NCBI GenBank assembly: GCA_013362785.1
Contig: JABFVM010000149.1
Location: 1-41,225 of the forward strand
DNA: 41,225 nt
Direction of reading: 5' to 3'
Source: Streptomyces sp.
Lineage (GTDB): Bacteria > Actinomycetota > Actinomycetes > Streptomycetales > Streptomycetaceae
The notes below the pieces were generated by a model. The model was not told the origin of the DNA and did no database searches. It was given only the letters and a program-made list of their open reading frames with translations. Shown here piece after piece: positions 31,867 to 39,110 of this stretch; position 1 is the first letter of the stretch; each line of letters begins with the position of its first letter. The position numbers were made by a program, and so were the translations under genes.

Positions 31867-33345
31867 TCAGTAGGCCCCCTGCCCGTGCAGCACCGCACGC
31901 AGCGTCTTCCACAAGATCACTGTGTCCAGGGCGAGCGACCAGTCCTCCACGTATCGCAGGTCCAGCCGGACCGCCTCCTCCCACGGCAGGTCGCTGCGTC
32001 CGCTGATCTGCCACAGGCCGGTGAGCCCGGGCTTGACCAGCAGCCGCCGCCGGATGTCAGGGCCGTACGCCGCGGACTCCTCCGGCAGTGGAGGCCGCGG
32101 ACCGACGAGCGACATCGATCCGGTGAGTACGTTGAAAAGCTGCGGGAGTTCGTCGATCGAGTACCGGCGCAGCACGGCTCCCACCCGGGTCACCCGCGGA
32201 TCCCGGCGGAGCTTGAACAGCAGCCCCGCACCTTCGTTGCGGTCGGCCAGCGCGGCACGTGCCCCGTGGGCCCCGTCGACCATCGTGCGGAACTTGTAGA
32301 TGGTGAACTCGCGGCCGTCCTTGCCGACCCTTTGCTGGCGGTAGAACGCCCGGCCCGGACTGTCCACCACCACGAGCAGTCCGACCAGCAGCATCAGCGG
32401 CGCGAACAGCATCAGCAGGATCGCTGAGCCCAACCGGTCGACGACTGCCTTTATCGCCCGGCGCCCTCCGGTGAAGGTCGGCATGCTGACCCGCAGGAGC
32501 GGTATCCCGAGCACCGCGTCGACGTGCAGTCGCGGTCCCGCCACCTCCATCAGCACGGGAGCCACGACCATTTCGGCGTCGCTGCCTTCGAGGTTCCACG
32601 CCAGTCGCTGCAGCCGGTCCGGTGTCCAGTGCGGGTCCGGTGTGACCGCGACGACACGGTAGCCGTCGTGCTCGACGTACTTGGCGACGTCCGTCAGCCG
32701 GCCGACGACCGGCACTCCGTCCAGTTGGTCGCCGTCGAGCCCGCGACCGTCCGTCGTGCACACTCCGTCCACCCGCCAGCCGAGGTGCGGGAACTTGCGG
32801 GTTCGGCTTATCAGGTCGCGCACGGTGTCCGGGCTTCCGGCAGCCAGGACCGGTCTAAGACACCGCCCTTCGTTCCGCCGTTTGTGCAGTCCGAGGCGGA
32901 GGACATAACGCGCGGTCATGGTGACGAGTGCGATCGCGGGGATCGCGACGAAGATCCAGAGCTTGATGTTGCGTGAGGTGAGGGCGATCCCGCCGAGTGC
33001 GAGTACGACGGTCGCCGTGAACAGTGAGCGTCCGAGCCGACGGAATTCCTCGGCCCCCTGGCCGAGCACGGCCGGAGCCCACGAGCGGCTCACCGCAAGC
33101 GAACCCAGCACCAGCAGCTCGGTGCCGAAGGCGAGTATTCCCCACTTCTCGTGCCAGTTGGCCGCGTCCCGGGCCCCGAAGAAGTTGCCGATCGCCGCCA
33201 CCACCAGGGCGGTGGCCACCGTGTCGCTGATGATCACGGTACGGCGGTACCGCTGTTCCCAGTCGCTCGCGGGCTGGCTGATCGCCCCGTTCGCCAGACG
33301 CCCGCGCGCCGACGGAAACGGGCTGACTAATCCCCCTTGCCGCAC
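31867..33345 (-). CDS. Polyprenyl-phosphate hexose-1-phosphate transferase (WcaJ/CpsE-like)
   Basis: About 492 residues. The N-terminal half has four to five membrane helices and a CoA-binding-like domain (VRDLISRTRKFPHLGWRVDGVC). The C-terminal bacterial sugar transferase domain has FYRQQRVGKDGREFTIYKFRTM, RRYSIDELPQLFNVL with the catalytic Asp-Glu pair, SLVGPRPPLPEE and KPGLTGLWQISGRS. It starts the repeat by moving a hexose-1-phosphate from a nucleotide sugar to undecaprenyl phosphate. I chose GTG 33345 (preceded by a GGGGGG ribosome site) because family homology begins soon after; ATG 33468 is an alternative. Codon 6 is TTA. First gene of the operon. Confidence 0.88.
   Translation of the reverse strand: MRQGGLVSPFPSARGRLANGAISQPASDWEQRYRRTVIISDTVATALVVAAIGNFFGARDAANWHEKWGILAFGTELLVLGSLAVSRSWAPAVLGQGAEEFRRLGRSLFTATVVLALGGIALTSRNIKLWIFVAIPAIALVTMTARYVLRLGLHKRRNEGRCLRPVLAAGSPDTVRDLISRTRKFPHLGWRVDGVCTTDGRGLDGDQLDGVPVVGRLTDVAKYVEHDGYRVVAVTPDPHWTPDRLQRLAWNLEGSDAEMVVAPVLMEVAGPRLHVDAVLGIPLLRVSMPTFTGGRRAIKAVVDRLGSAILLMLFAPLMLLVGLLVVVDSPGRAFYRQQRVGKDGREFTIYKFRTMVDGAHGARAALADRNEGAGLLFKLRRDPRVTRVGAVLRRYSIDELPQLFNVLTGSMSLVGPRPPLPEESAAYGPDIRRRLLVKPGLTGLWQISGRSDLPWEEAVRLDLRYVEDWSLALDTVILWKTLRAVLHGQGAY
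33328..33330 (-). promoter_or_regulatory. In-frame TTA codon (bldA-type) near the start of the first operon gene
   Basis: With GTG 33345 as start, codon 6 is TTA (Leu in VRQGGLVS). No ATG, GTG or TTG start lies between this codon and the conserved WEQRYRR region, so translation of this gene should have to pass it. Confidence 0.8.
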
Positions 33346-33798
33346 AGAACCCCCCAGGTTCCAGTGGTTCGGCGTGACCGCCCAACCCTGCCTCTCCCCT
33401 CGGAAGGCACCCCACGCCCCCCGTGCCGCGCTGTTCCTCCCCTCGGGAGGCCCCCGCCTCCCGCGCATGACATCCCGGCTGTTTGAGCGCTGCTTGAACC
33501 CACCCTGGCGGCAGCGGACTGGCGTGTCCTGCCGGCCTGTCGAAGAGCGCGCGAGCCCGTCTGAACCTTGAGTGCTCCCCGCACCCAAAAGCCCCCTCAC
33601 GGGCCTCAAGAACGTGTCCGATCAGCTGAAGCACGGTCAATCTAGACCATCGGGGCCCAGTGTGTAGAGGGGATGTGTGTAATTTGTGTTCAAGCTTTGA
33701 GTCGGCACCCAAAGGCCGGTAAACCCGCTATAGGCGCCTTCTCGCCACTGCGCGCTCCAGCAGCTCATCCGGCCCTCCCGTGTGCGGCTTCTGCACAC
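33346..33798. promoter_or_regulatory. Operon leader and promoter region
   Basis: About 450 bases without a recognised gene. The part from 33610 to 33700 is less GC-rich than its surroundings. It has TTGAAC on the minus strand (33688-33693) and TACACA (33661-33666) some 21 bases downstream, a poor but possible promoter. The sequence between 33346 and 33609 could be a long leader or an N-terminal extension of the sugar transferase; its translation is Arg/Gly-rich and not conserved-looking. Confidence 0.35.
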
Positions 33799-33957
33799 TC
33801 AGAAGATCCTGCACGCCTTGCGGAGCGTCTCGGCTACGTCCCACCGCCCCGTCCGGCCCGGCGCCAGGATCACGAAGCCGCCGGCGAAGATCTCGACGGC
33901 GGCGCCGGACGCGTCGTCGGTCAGGGTCGCGCGGCCGGAAATGATCCCGGGTAGCCG
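33799..33957 (-). pseudogene. C-terminal remnant of a cupin protein
   Basis: The minus-strand frame ends with SGRATLTDDASG, then VEIFAGGFVILAPGRTGRWDV and AETLRKACRIF followed by TGA. It has the pattern of the end of an (S)-ureidoglycine aminohydrolase-type (DUF861) cupin: a glycine-rich turn, the PG-x-x-GRWDV strand and the E-T-x-RK-x-x-RIF ending. No start codon or N-terminal half is present upstream. A second short minus-strand stretch (about 34100 to 33985, containing NHAFPQWETEPLPLD) ends in a stop just upstream and is unassigned. Confidence 0.5.
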
Positions 33958-34110
33958 CCTCGCGGGGGGTGCCCGGGCCGGTCAGTGGATGGCTTGTTCG
34001 TGGCCCCGATCCAGCGGAAGGGGTTCGGTCTCCCACTGCGGGAAGGCGTGGTTGACGACCGCCAGCCGGTTCAGTTCGTCGTCGCGGCGAGGTTGCTGGT
34101 GGCCACGCCG

Positions 34111-35091
34111 TCACCGACGTAGGGGCCTGCCCTCAAGTCGCCTGAGTTGTGCCGGGGTTCGGCGGTGGCGTTGGAGGCGTTCGGGGAGTGGTGTGCGGTA
34201 GTCGGGGAGCAGAGCCTGGGCTCGGAACGCCGATTTGAGGAAGGTGCGGACGGCGCGTTCGCGGCGGGGGGTCATCCAGCCGATGCGGTGGAGTCGGCAG
34301 ACGCGTTCACCGGCGAGGTAGCGGGTCACGTCCCTGCCGAACGGCCGTAAGGGCGCGGGGAACCAGCGCTCCGCGAAGAAGTCCATCATCGCGGTGGCCA
34401 CCCGGTGACCGGACTCCGTCTGCTCGTAGGGCCGGGCGTCGAACTTCGCGCCGAACTCGGTCATCGCGTTCCAGTCCTCGGGGAACGCCTCGTCGGCCAG
34501 GGGGCCGGAGGTGCGCCGCAGGAGGCGGAAGAGCGCGTGGGCCCAGTGATGCCAGGCAATCTTCATGGGCTCGCTCGTGCCGGGCAGACCAAGCGAGGTC
34601 TGCAGCCGGTCGCCGGACGTGGCCAGCAGGACCAGCGGATAGACGAAGTCGTCGGTGTCGTCGAGGTTGCCCGGCAGGTGCGGGGTGCTGCGGTCGACGG
34701 CTCGGTGGATGCGGTTCAGTCGCTCGGCCGCCTTGCGTCCCGCCGGGCTGGACAGGCCGTCCACCATCCAGGCGGTCAGGAAGTCGTTGCCGTCCTGGAA
34801 GCGTCTGTGGGGTCGCGTCTCCAGTTTCGCGGTGTGGGCCAGGGTGGCGGCCGTCGCGCTCGGCTGCATCATGCGCATGGTGCCCGGATAGATCATCATC
34901 GCGAGGCCGAACTCCGGGACGCGATGGCCGACGTAAAGGGAGATCATCCGCTCCCAGTCCTTCTCCGGGTCCATTCGGGCCAGTTCGCGGTCCACCCACT
35001 TGTACCCACGGCGCAATGTCGGTTCCTTCGGTCTCGTAGCCCTGTGGGTAGAGGACGCGCGGCTTTCCGCTTTCCGATGCGACGGCCTCAC
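34111..35091 (-). CDS. DUF2236 / MpaB-like oxygenase family protein
   Basis: Up to 326 residues. The helical core resembles the ER-bound oxygenase mpaB / rubber oxygenase catalytic domain (DUF2236). Features are DPEKDWERMISLYVGHRVPEFGLAMMIYPGTMRMMQP near residues 40-75, AERLNRIHRAVD, then PMKIAWHHWAHALFRLL and the R-x-L-A-G-E-R-V-C-R-L-H segment before a basic tail. The family binds heme b and oxidises polyisoprenes or other hydrophobic substrates, but most members are uncharacterised. GTG 35091 gives the longest frame; the true start may be inside (GTG at about residue 33). One codon (34348-34350) is TTA. Not part of the polysaccharide operon by spacing. Confidence 0.75.
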   Translation of the reverse strand: MRPSHRKAESRASSTHRATRPKEPTLRRGYKWVDRELARMDPEKDWERMISLYVGHRVPEFGLAMMIYPGTMRMMQPSATAATLAHTAKLETRPHRRFQDGNDFLTAWMVDGLSSPAGRKAAERLNRIHRAVDRSTPHLPGNLDDTDDFVYPLVLLATSGDRLQTSLGLPGTSEPMKIAWHHWAHALFRLLRRTSGPLADEAFPEDWNAMTEFGAKFDARPYEQTESGHRVATAMMDFFAERWFPAPLRPFGRDVTRYLAGERVCRLHRIGWMTPRRERAVRTFLKSAFRAQALLPDYRTPLPERLQRHRRTPAQLRRLEGRPLRR

Positions 35092-35199
35092 GTGGTGTGC
35101 GTCACAGTTGAATGGTCGCCAAGTGCGTTTCGAGACACGGGAGTTGAGGGCAACCGGGCCTGAACTGCTTGGCTAAGCTCGTGCCCTTCGCAGCGGACC

Positions 35200-35790
35200 C
35201 TCGCCGGTCGGTACCAGTTGCACGAGGTCCTGGGCAGAGGCGGCATGGGTACGGTCTGGCGCGCCCACGACCAACTGCTGGACCGTCCGGTCGCCGCCAA
35301 GGAGCTGCACATCCTCACCCCGGGCGACGAGGAGCACCGCACACGGCAGCGCCGGGCGGTCCGCGGGCCCGTGCCGTCGCCCGGGTGCCCCACCCGCATG
35401 TGGTGCCAGTCGGCGACCGGCTGGCAGCCGGTGACCGGCGTGTCCGTGCAGCGGGGAGACCGGGTCACCGTGCGGTTCGTCGCGGGAGAATGGAGGGCCG
35501 CCAACGCGAACATGGCCATGACCGGGCCGGCCGGATACGACGAGCAAACCGACAAGACGCTTGAGGCCGCGAAGGACTGCAAGGTCAAACCGTGGGCACC
35601 GTTCGGCACGCTGCTGGCCGTCCTCGCAGGCGTCAAGAACGCCCCTGTTCACACCGTCGGACGAGAGCTCAACTTCCGCGCCGCCGGAAGCGGCACCCTT
35701 CAACTCGGTATGAACGACACCGCCGGATACTGCTCCCAGGACAACAGGGGCACGCTGACCGTGCGGGTGAGCGTGAAGCGCCCGAACTGA
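35200..35790 (+). pseudogene. Chimeric remnant: Ser/Thr kinase N-lobe joined to a LecA-like lectin domain
   Basis: The frame begins [24 protein letters not shown], the glycine loop of a bacterial Ser/Thr kinase, and continues through VAAKEL with the ATP-binding Lys. After about 35355 the kinase sequence continues in another frame (ARVPHPHVV), so there is a frameshift; the rest of the kinase lobe, including HRD and DFG motifs, is missing. From about 35420 the frame carries [20 protein letters not shown], then [29 protein letters not shown] and [20 protein letters not shown]. This matches the PA-IL/LecA-like galactose-binding fold, with the ND calcium loop and C-terminal N-G-x-V. No convincing start codon precedes it (TTG 35218 is internal). 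Probably non-functional, though a lectin fragment could be made. Confidence 0.72.
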
Positions 35791-35840
35791 GCGCCGGGGC
35801 GAGGGGCGTCCGCCGTCGCGTCGAGCCCTCTGGCGCACCG

Positions 35841-36686
35841 TCAGGTCGATGTCATGTTCTGCGTGCCGATGACCGACAGCAGCTCCAGTTGGGCGGCGCC
35901 CTCGGTGCCGGGTGGGGCGTCGAACCACAGCAGGCGCTGGCGGCCGTCCTCGCTGAACAGGCTGTGGCAGTCCAGTTCGATGACACCCATGGTGGGGTGG
36001 ACGATGCGTTTGTGGTCGGCCCGGCGCACCGCCACGTCCCGGGTGTCCCACAGGGCGGTGAACTCCGGGCTGCTGCGCCGCAGTACGGCCACCAGACGGG
36101 TGATCTCGGGGTCGCGGCCGCGGCGGGCGGCGGCTGCCCGGAGGTCGGCGACGAAGACCTGGGAGTGGTGTGCGTGGTCCTCGGGGGGATAGATGTCCCG
36201 GGACGCGGGGTCGGTGAACCAGCGGTGGACGAGGCCGGCCGTCGGGCCGCGCCGGGGCGGGGGTGGTCCGATGAGTGCGGTGGCCAGGGTGTTCTGGGCC
36301 AGCGTCTCGTGCAGGTCCGTGTTCACCAGGGCGGGTGTGGTGGTGAGCCGGTCGAGCAGGGCGAGCAGGCCGGGTTCGACAAGGGTGGCCGGGCCGCGTG
36401 CGGCGGACGGCAGGCGCCGGTCGGCCAGATGGAAGAGGTGGTCGCGTTCGTCACTGGTCAGTCGTAGTGCCCGGGCGAGGGCGGCCAGGGTCTGGTCGGA
36501 GGGCTGGACGCCGCTGCCGCGTTCCAACTCCGTGTAGTAGTCCGTGGACAGACCGGCCAGTTGTGCCACCTCCTCGCGCCGCAGGCCGGGCACGCGACGC
36601 CTGGGCCCGGCGATCAGCCCGACGTCGGCCGGCCGGACGCGGGCGCGTCGGGACTTGAGGAACGCGGCGAGTTCGGGAAGGTCCAT
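35841..36686 (-). CDS. XRE-family regulator with MmyB-like ligand domain
   Basis: A 281-residue regulator. The N-terminal HTH (RRVPGLRREEVAQLAGLSTDYYTELERG, about residues 30-57) is followed by QTLAALARALRLTSDERDHLFHLA. The C-terminal domain (PALVNTDLHETLAQN, SPEFTALWDTRDVAVRRADHKRIVHPTMGVIEL, LLWFDAPPGTE) is the MmyB-like PAS-related ligand-binding domain. Such proteins repress or activate a neighbouring enzyme gene. ATG 36686 is chosen because it begins with MDLPELAAFLKSRRARVRP, the usual family start. Divergent from the tautomerase with 132 bases between, which contain a candidate operator. Confidence 0.88.
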   Translation of the reverse strand: MDLPELAAFLKSRRARVRPADVGLIAGPRRRVPGLRREEVAQLAGLSTDYYTELERGSGVQPSDQTLAALARALRLTSDERDHLFHLADRRLPSAARGPATLVEPGLLALLDRLTTTPALVNTDLHETLAQNTLATALIGPPPPRRGPTAGLVHRWFTDPASRDIYPPEDHAHHSQVFVADLRAAAARRGRDPEITRLVAVLRRSSPEFTALWDTRDVAVRRADHKRIVHPTMGVIELDCHSLFSEDGRQRLLWFDAPPGTEGAAQLELLSVIGTQNMTST

Positions 36687-36754
36687 CCGCCCATCGTGAC
36701 CCGGCCGCACTTGCGGAGCCAGGGGGTGGCGCCCCCAGGGTCGGCACAGCCCTG

Positions 36755-36799
36755 GCAGACCACGAGCCACTCATCGACCGTGGTCTGCGTAACTCATCG
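36755..36799. promoter_or_regulatory. Inverted and direct repeats between regulator and tautomerase genes
   Basis: GCAGACCACG (36755-36764) and CGTGGTCTGC (36779-36788) form a perfect 10-bp inverted repeat around 14 bases. ACTCATCG occurs at 36769-36776 and again at 36792-36799, a 23-base period. The site ends 5 bases before the AAGGAG of the tautomerase gene. It is the best candidate operator in the window. Confidence 0.6.
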
Positions 36800-36818
36800 T
36801 CAGAAGGAGCTACCAGTC

Positions 36819-37034
36819 ATGCCGTTCGCCAACTTCAAGATCCCCGCCGGGACCCTCACCACCGAGCAGAAGCAGCAGATCATCACCGCCGCCACCGAGT
36901 TGTACGTGGACATCTACGGTGAACGCGCCCGCGCCACCACCCTGGTGCTCGTCGAGGAGGTGCATGACGGCGGCTGGGGCATCGGCGGCGACGTCCTGAC
37001 GCTCGCCAAACTCCAGCAGACGCCGGGTAGGTGA
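36819..37034 (+). CDS. 4-oxalocrotonate tautomerase-like protein
   Basis: A 71-residue protein with catalytic Pro directly after Met (MPFANFKIPAG). The helix TTEQKQQIITAATELYVDIYG and strand TTLVLVEEVHDGGWGIGG follow, which is the one-beta-alpha unit of the 4-OT family. The family tautomerises 2-hydroxymuconate or related keto-enols through N-terminal Pro1, usually as a hexamer. It has a strong ribosome site, AAGGAG, at 36804-36809. The divergent XRE/MmyB regulator probably controls it. Substrate unknown. Confidence 0.86.
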   Translation: MPFANFKIPAGTLTTEQKQQIITAATELYVDIYGERARATTLVLVEEVHDGGWGIGGDVLTLAKLQQTPGR

Positions 37035-37100
37035 CGGGCGCTCCGGGCCTGGGCGCCGGATGTGACCCGCGACAGAACCGGCCGACGGGCCGACCGGCAG

Positions 37101-37931
37101 TCATCGAATCCGGCGTCGGGCCAGATGCCCGAGCAGGAGCTCGGTGAGGCGTTCAGGGGTCCGCAGAGGCAGGTAGTGGTCGGCGTCGGGGATCATCTCG
37201 CCACCAGTGCCGGGAATGTCGGCGATGAGCCGTTTCGCGATCGCGCCGATCTCGGGGTGATCCCGGTCGCCGTGGATGACCAGCGTCGGTGCGGTGATGT
37301 CGCCGAGTCGGGCTTCGGCGTCGTGGTTGGGGGAGGGCGCGAGGTACTCCTCGCTCACGATGCGCCGGCGTGCGTTGTCCAGCACCATCGCTTCGATCAG
37401 CTCTCCTCCAGGCGCCGTACGGCCCATGGACGCCCAGACCGACAGCTCAAGTGCGGCCAGAGCGGCAGCGTCCCGCTCGCGACGGGCCGCGGCATAGGCC
37501 ACCGACTCGGGATCCTCCGGCCACAGATGACCGCTCACCGAGGCGCCGACCAAGCCCAGCGCGCCGACCCTGCCGGGATGCGTGAGGGCGAAGTCCAGCG
37601 AGGTCTCCCCACCCATGCTCAGTCCGACCAGCGCCGCCCGGCGCAGCCCGAAGTGGTCAAGTACGGCCCGCAGATCCTCGACATCGCTGAACGGCCGCTC
37701 CGGAGCCGTGGAGCGGCCCAGGCCCCGGGCGTCGTAGCGAATCACGTCATGATGACGCGCCAGCTCGGGGACGATGGCATCCCACAGACGGGAGTCCATA
37801 CCGGCGCCGTGCAGCAGCACCACCGGGCTGCCGGTTCCGCTGCGCTCGGCCCACAGCATGCCGCCGCCGGGAGCGGGCAGGCGGATCTCGTGTACGGCCG
37901 GGACGGCGGCGGGGCCGGTGTTCGGGCTCAT
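37101..37931 (-). CDS. Alpha/beta hydrolase
   Basis: A 276-residue protein. The oxyanion-region strand is VVLLHGAGMDSRLWD, followed by RYDARGLGRS, then the nucleophile elbow GLSMGGE (Ser), IHGDRDHPE (Asp) and DADHYLPL (His). All three catalytic residues are present. It is a cytoplasmic esterase/lipase-like enzyme of unspecified substrate. Start ATG 37931 (MSPNTG) is preferred to an upstream one. It converges on the tautomerase gene and has no evident operon partner. Confidence 0.87.
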   Translation of the reverse strand: MSPNTGPAAVPAVHEIRLPAPGGGMLWAERSGTGSPVVLLHGAGMDSRLWDAIVPELARHHDVIRYDARGLGRSTAPERPFSDVEDLRAVLDHFGLRRAALVGLSMGGETSLDFALTHPGRVGALGLVGASVSGHLWPEDPESVAYAAARRERDAAALAALELSVWASMGRTAPGGELIEAMVLDNARRRIVSEEYLAPSPNHDAEARLGDITAPTLVIHGDRDHPEIGAIAKRLIADIPGTGGEMIPDADHYLPLRTPERLTELLLGHLARRRIR

Positions 37932-38055
37932 GCCGCGATCATTGCAGAGCACTTGAGCCGCAAGCCCCGCCGTTCGGCGTCATGGCCGGTTGCCGTCTGT
38001 GCACGGTCGTGTGAACGCCCATAAGCTCTGCGACCTCCGTGGTCTGGGGGGTCCA

Positions 38056-39108
38056 GTGAACGGTCTCCGTGCGGTCATTGTCGGACTTGTCATCGCGTGT
38101 GCCTCGGTGGTGTCTCCGGCCGCGGCTGTGACACCGAGCTGGTCGGCGCTTCCGGTGCCCGCGGCGGCCCAGCCGGTGACCGTGTCCGATCTCGCCGCTC
38201 GCGGGCCGGGCGAGGCGTGGGCGACCGGGTACGAGCAGGCCGCCGATGGACTGCGGCCGATGCTCTACCGGTGGGACGGGACGGCGTGGCGCCGGGACAC
38301 GACCTTTCCCGGCGCCGGTGAGGTGGGCTGGCTCGGGAAAGCGCAGTTCGTCGGCGAAGAGGTGTGGATCTTCCACAACCGCGCGGGGGCGGGGGAGATC
38401 CTGCGCCGGTCGGCGGGCGGGTGGAGTACCGTCCCGCTGCCGCAGACCCTCTGGACCTACCAGGACTTCACCGCGGTACCGGGTGCCGCATGGGTGGTCG
38501 GTGAGGACGACACCGGACTGAAGGTGTTGCACTACGACGGTTCCGGCTGGACCGCACAGTCCGCCCCGGACGGCGTGCTGTTCCTGATGGGGGTCACCGC
38601 GCGTACCGCCACCGACGCCTGGGCCTGGGCGGACACCAGCACCGGAACCACCGTCCTGCGCTGGGACGGCACGGTATGGCGGGACGCCAACGTGCCGTTG
38701 CCGCCGAACAGCAACGTGCACACGATCCTGCTCGAACCGTCCGGCCGCGTCACGATCGGCGGCAGCCAGTACACGGACGGCGTGGCCGGCACCTACCTCA
38801 TGACCTGGAACGGGCACGGGGCCTGGCGCACCACCCACCCGCCACTCGGCGACACCTACACCGAGGCCATGGTGCGCGGCCCGGACGGCGCGCTGTGGCT
38901 GCCGGTGCGCAGCGACCGCGCGTTCCAGTCGAAGTACGCGCGGGTGGACGGTTCCCGCACCGCCTTCTCCTACGGCCCGGAGCGCACGAACGCGATCGAC
39001 GTCAAACCGCGTGCACTGACCAGGGCCGGGTTCTCCCTGCTGTCCTTCGGGACCGTCGAGATCTACGGCTCGAAACCGAACCTGATGAGCGAACGGCTGG
39101 GAGGCTGA
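38056..39108 (+). CDS. Secreted beta-propeller-like protein (first of a pair)
   Basis: A 350-residue exported protein. The signal peptide is about residues 1-24 (VIVGLVIACASVVSPAAA). The mature part has repeats of a WD/kelch-like pattern in which a W-A-x-G strand is followed by LxRWDGTxW (for example GEAWATGYEQ to MLYRWDGTAWRR, and DAWAWADTSTGTTVLRWDGTVW). This suggests a six- or seven-bladed propeller. It is acid- and tryptophan-rich, with no catalytic motif. Start GTG 38056 follows GGGGGG at 6 bases. It overlaps no gene and is followed 2 bases later by a paralog, so the two are probably co-expressed. Function unknown. Confidence 0.8.
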   Translation: MNGLRAVIVGLVIACASVVSPAAAVTPSWSALPVPAAAQPVTVSDLAARGPGEAWATGYEQAADGLRPMLYRWDGTAWRRDTTFPGAGEVGWLGKAQFVGEEVWIFHNRAGAGEILRRSAGGWSTVPLPQTLWTYQDFTAVPGAAWVVGEDDTGLKVLHYDGSGWTAQSAPDGVLFLMGVTARTATDAWAWADTSTGTTVLRWDGTVWRDANVPLPPNSNVHTILLEPSGRVTIGGSQYTDGVAGTYLMTWNGHGAWRTTHPPLGDTYTEAMVRGPDGALWLPVRSDRAFQSKYARVDGSRTAFSYGPERTNAIDVKPRALTRAGFSLLSFGTVEIYGSKPNLMSERLGG

Positions 39109-39110
39109 CC

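Larger units (their letters stand above)
5800..33345 (-). other. 21-gene exopolysaccharide biosynthesis operon
   Basis: All 21 genes lie on the minus strand. Ten or more neighbours overlap by 4 bases (start codon overlapping TGA) and the rest are 1-17 bases apart, except one overlap of 11 bases and one gap of 73 bases after the first gene. This spacing indicates a single transcription unit with translational coupling. The set contains each element of a Wzx/Wzy pathway: initiating transferase, three glycosyltransferases, flippase, polymerase and two chain-length proteins. It also has sugar-nucleotide and polymer-modifying enzymes. No intact capsule ligase (LytR-CpsA-Psr) or phosphotyrosine phosphatase is inside the window. 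Confidence 0.88.

Noticed and set aside
35200..35790. Intact Ser/Thr protein kinase gene
   Set aside because: HRD, DFG and the whole C-lobe are missing and a frameshift lies in the N-lobe.
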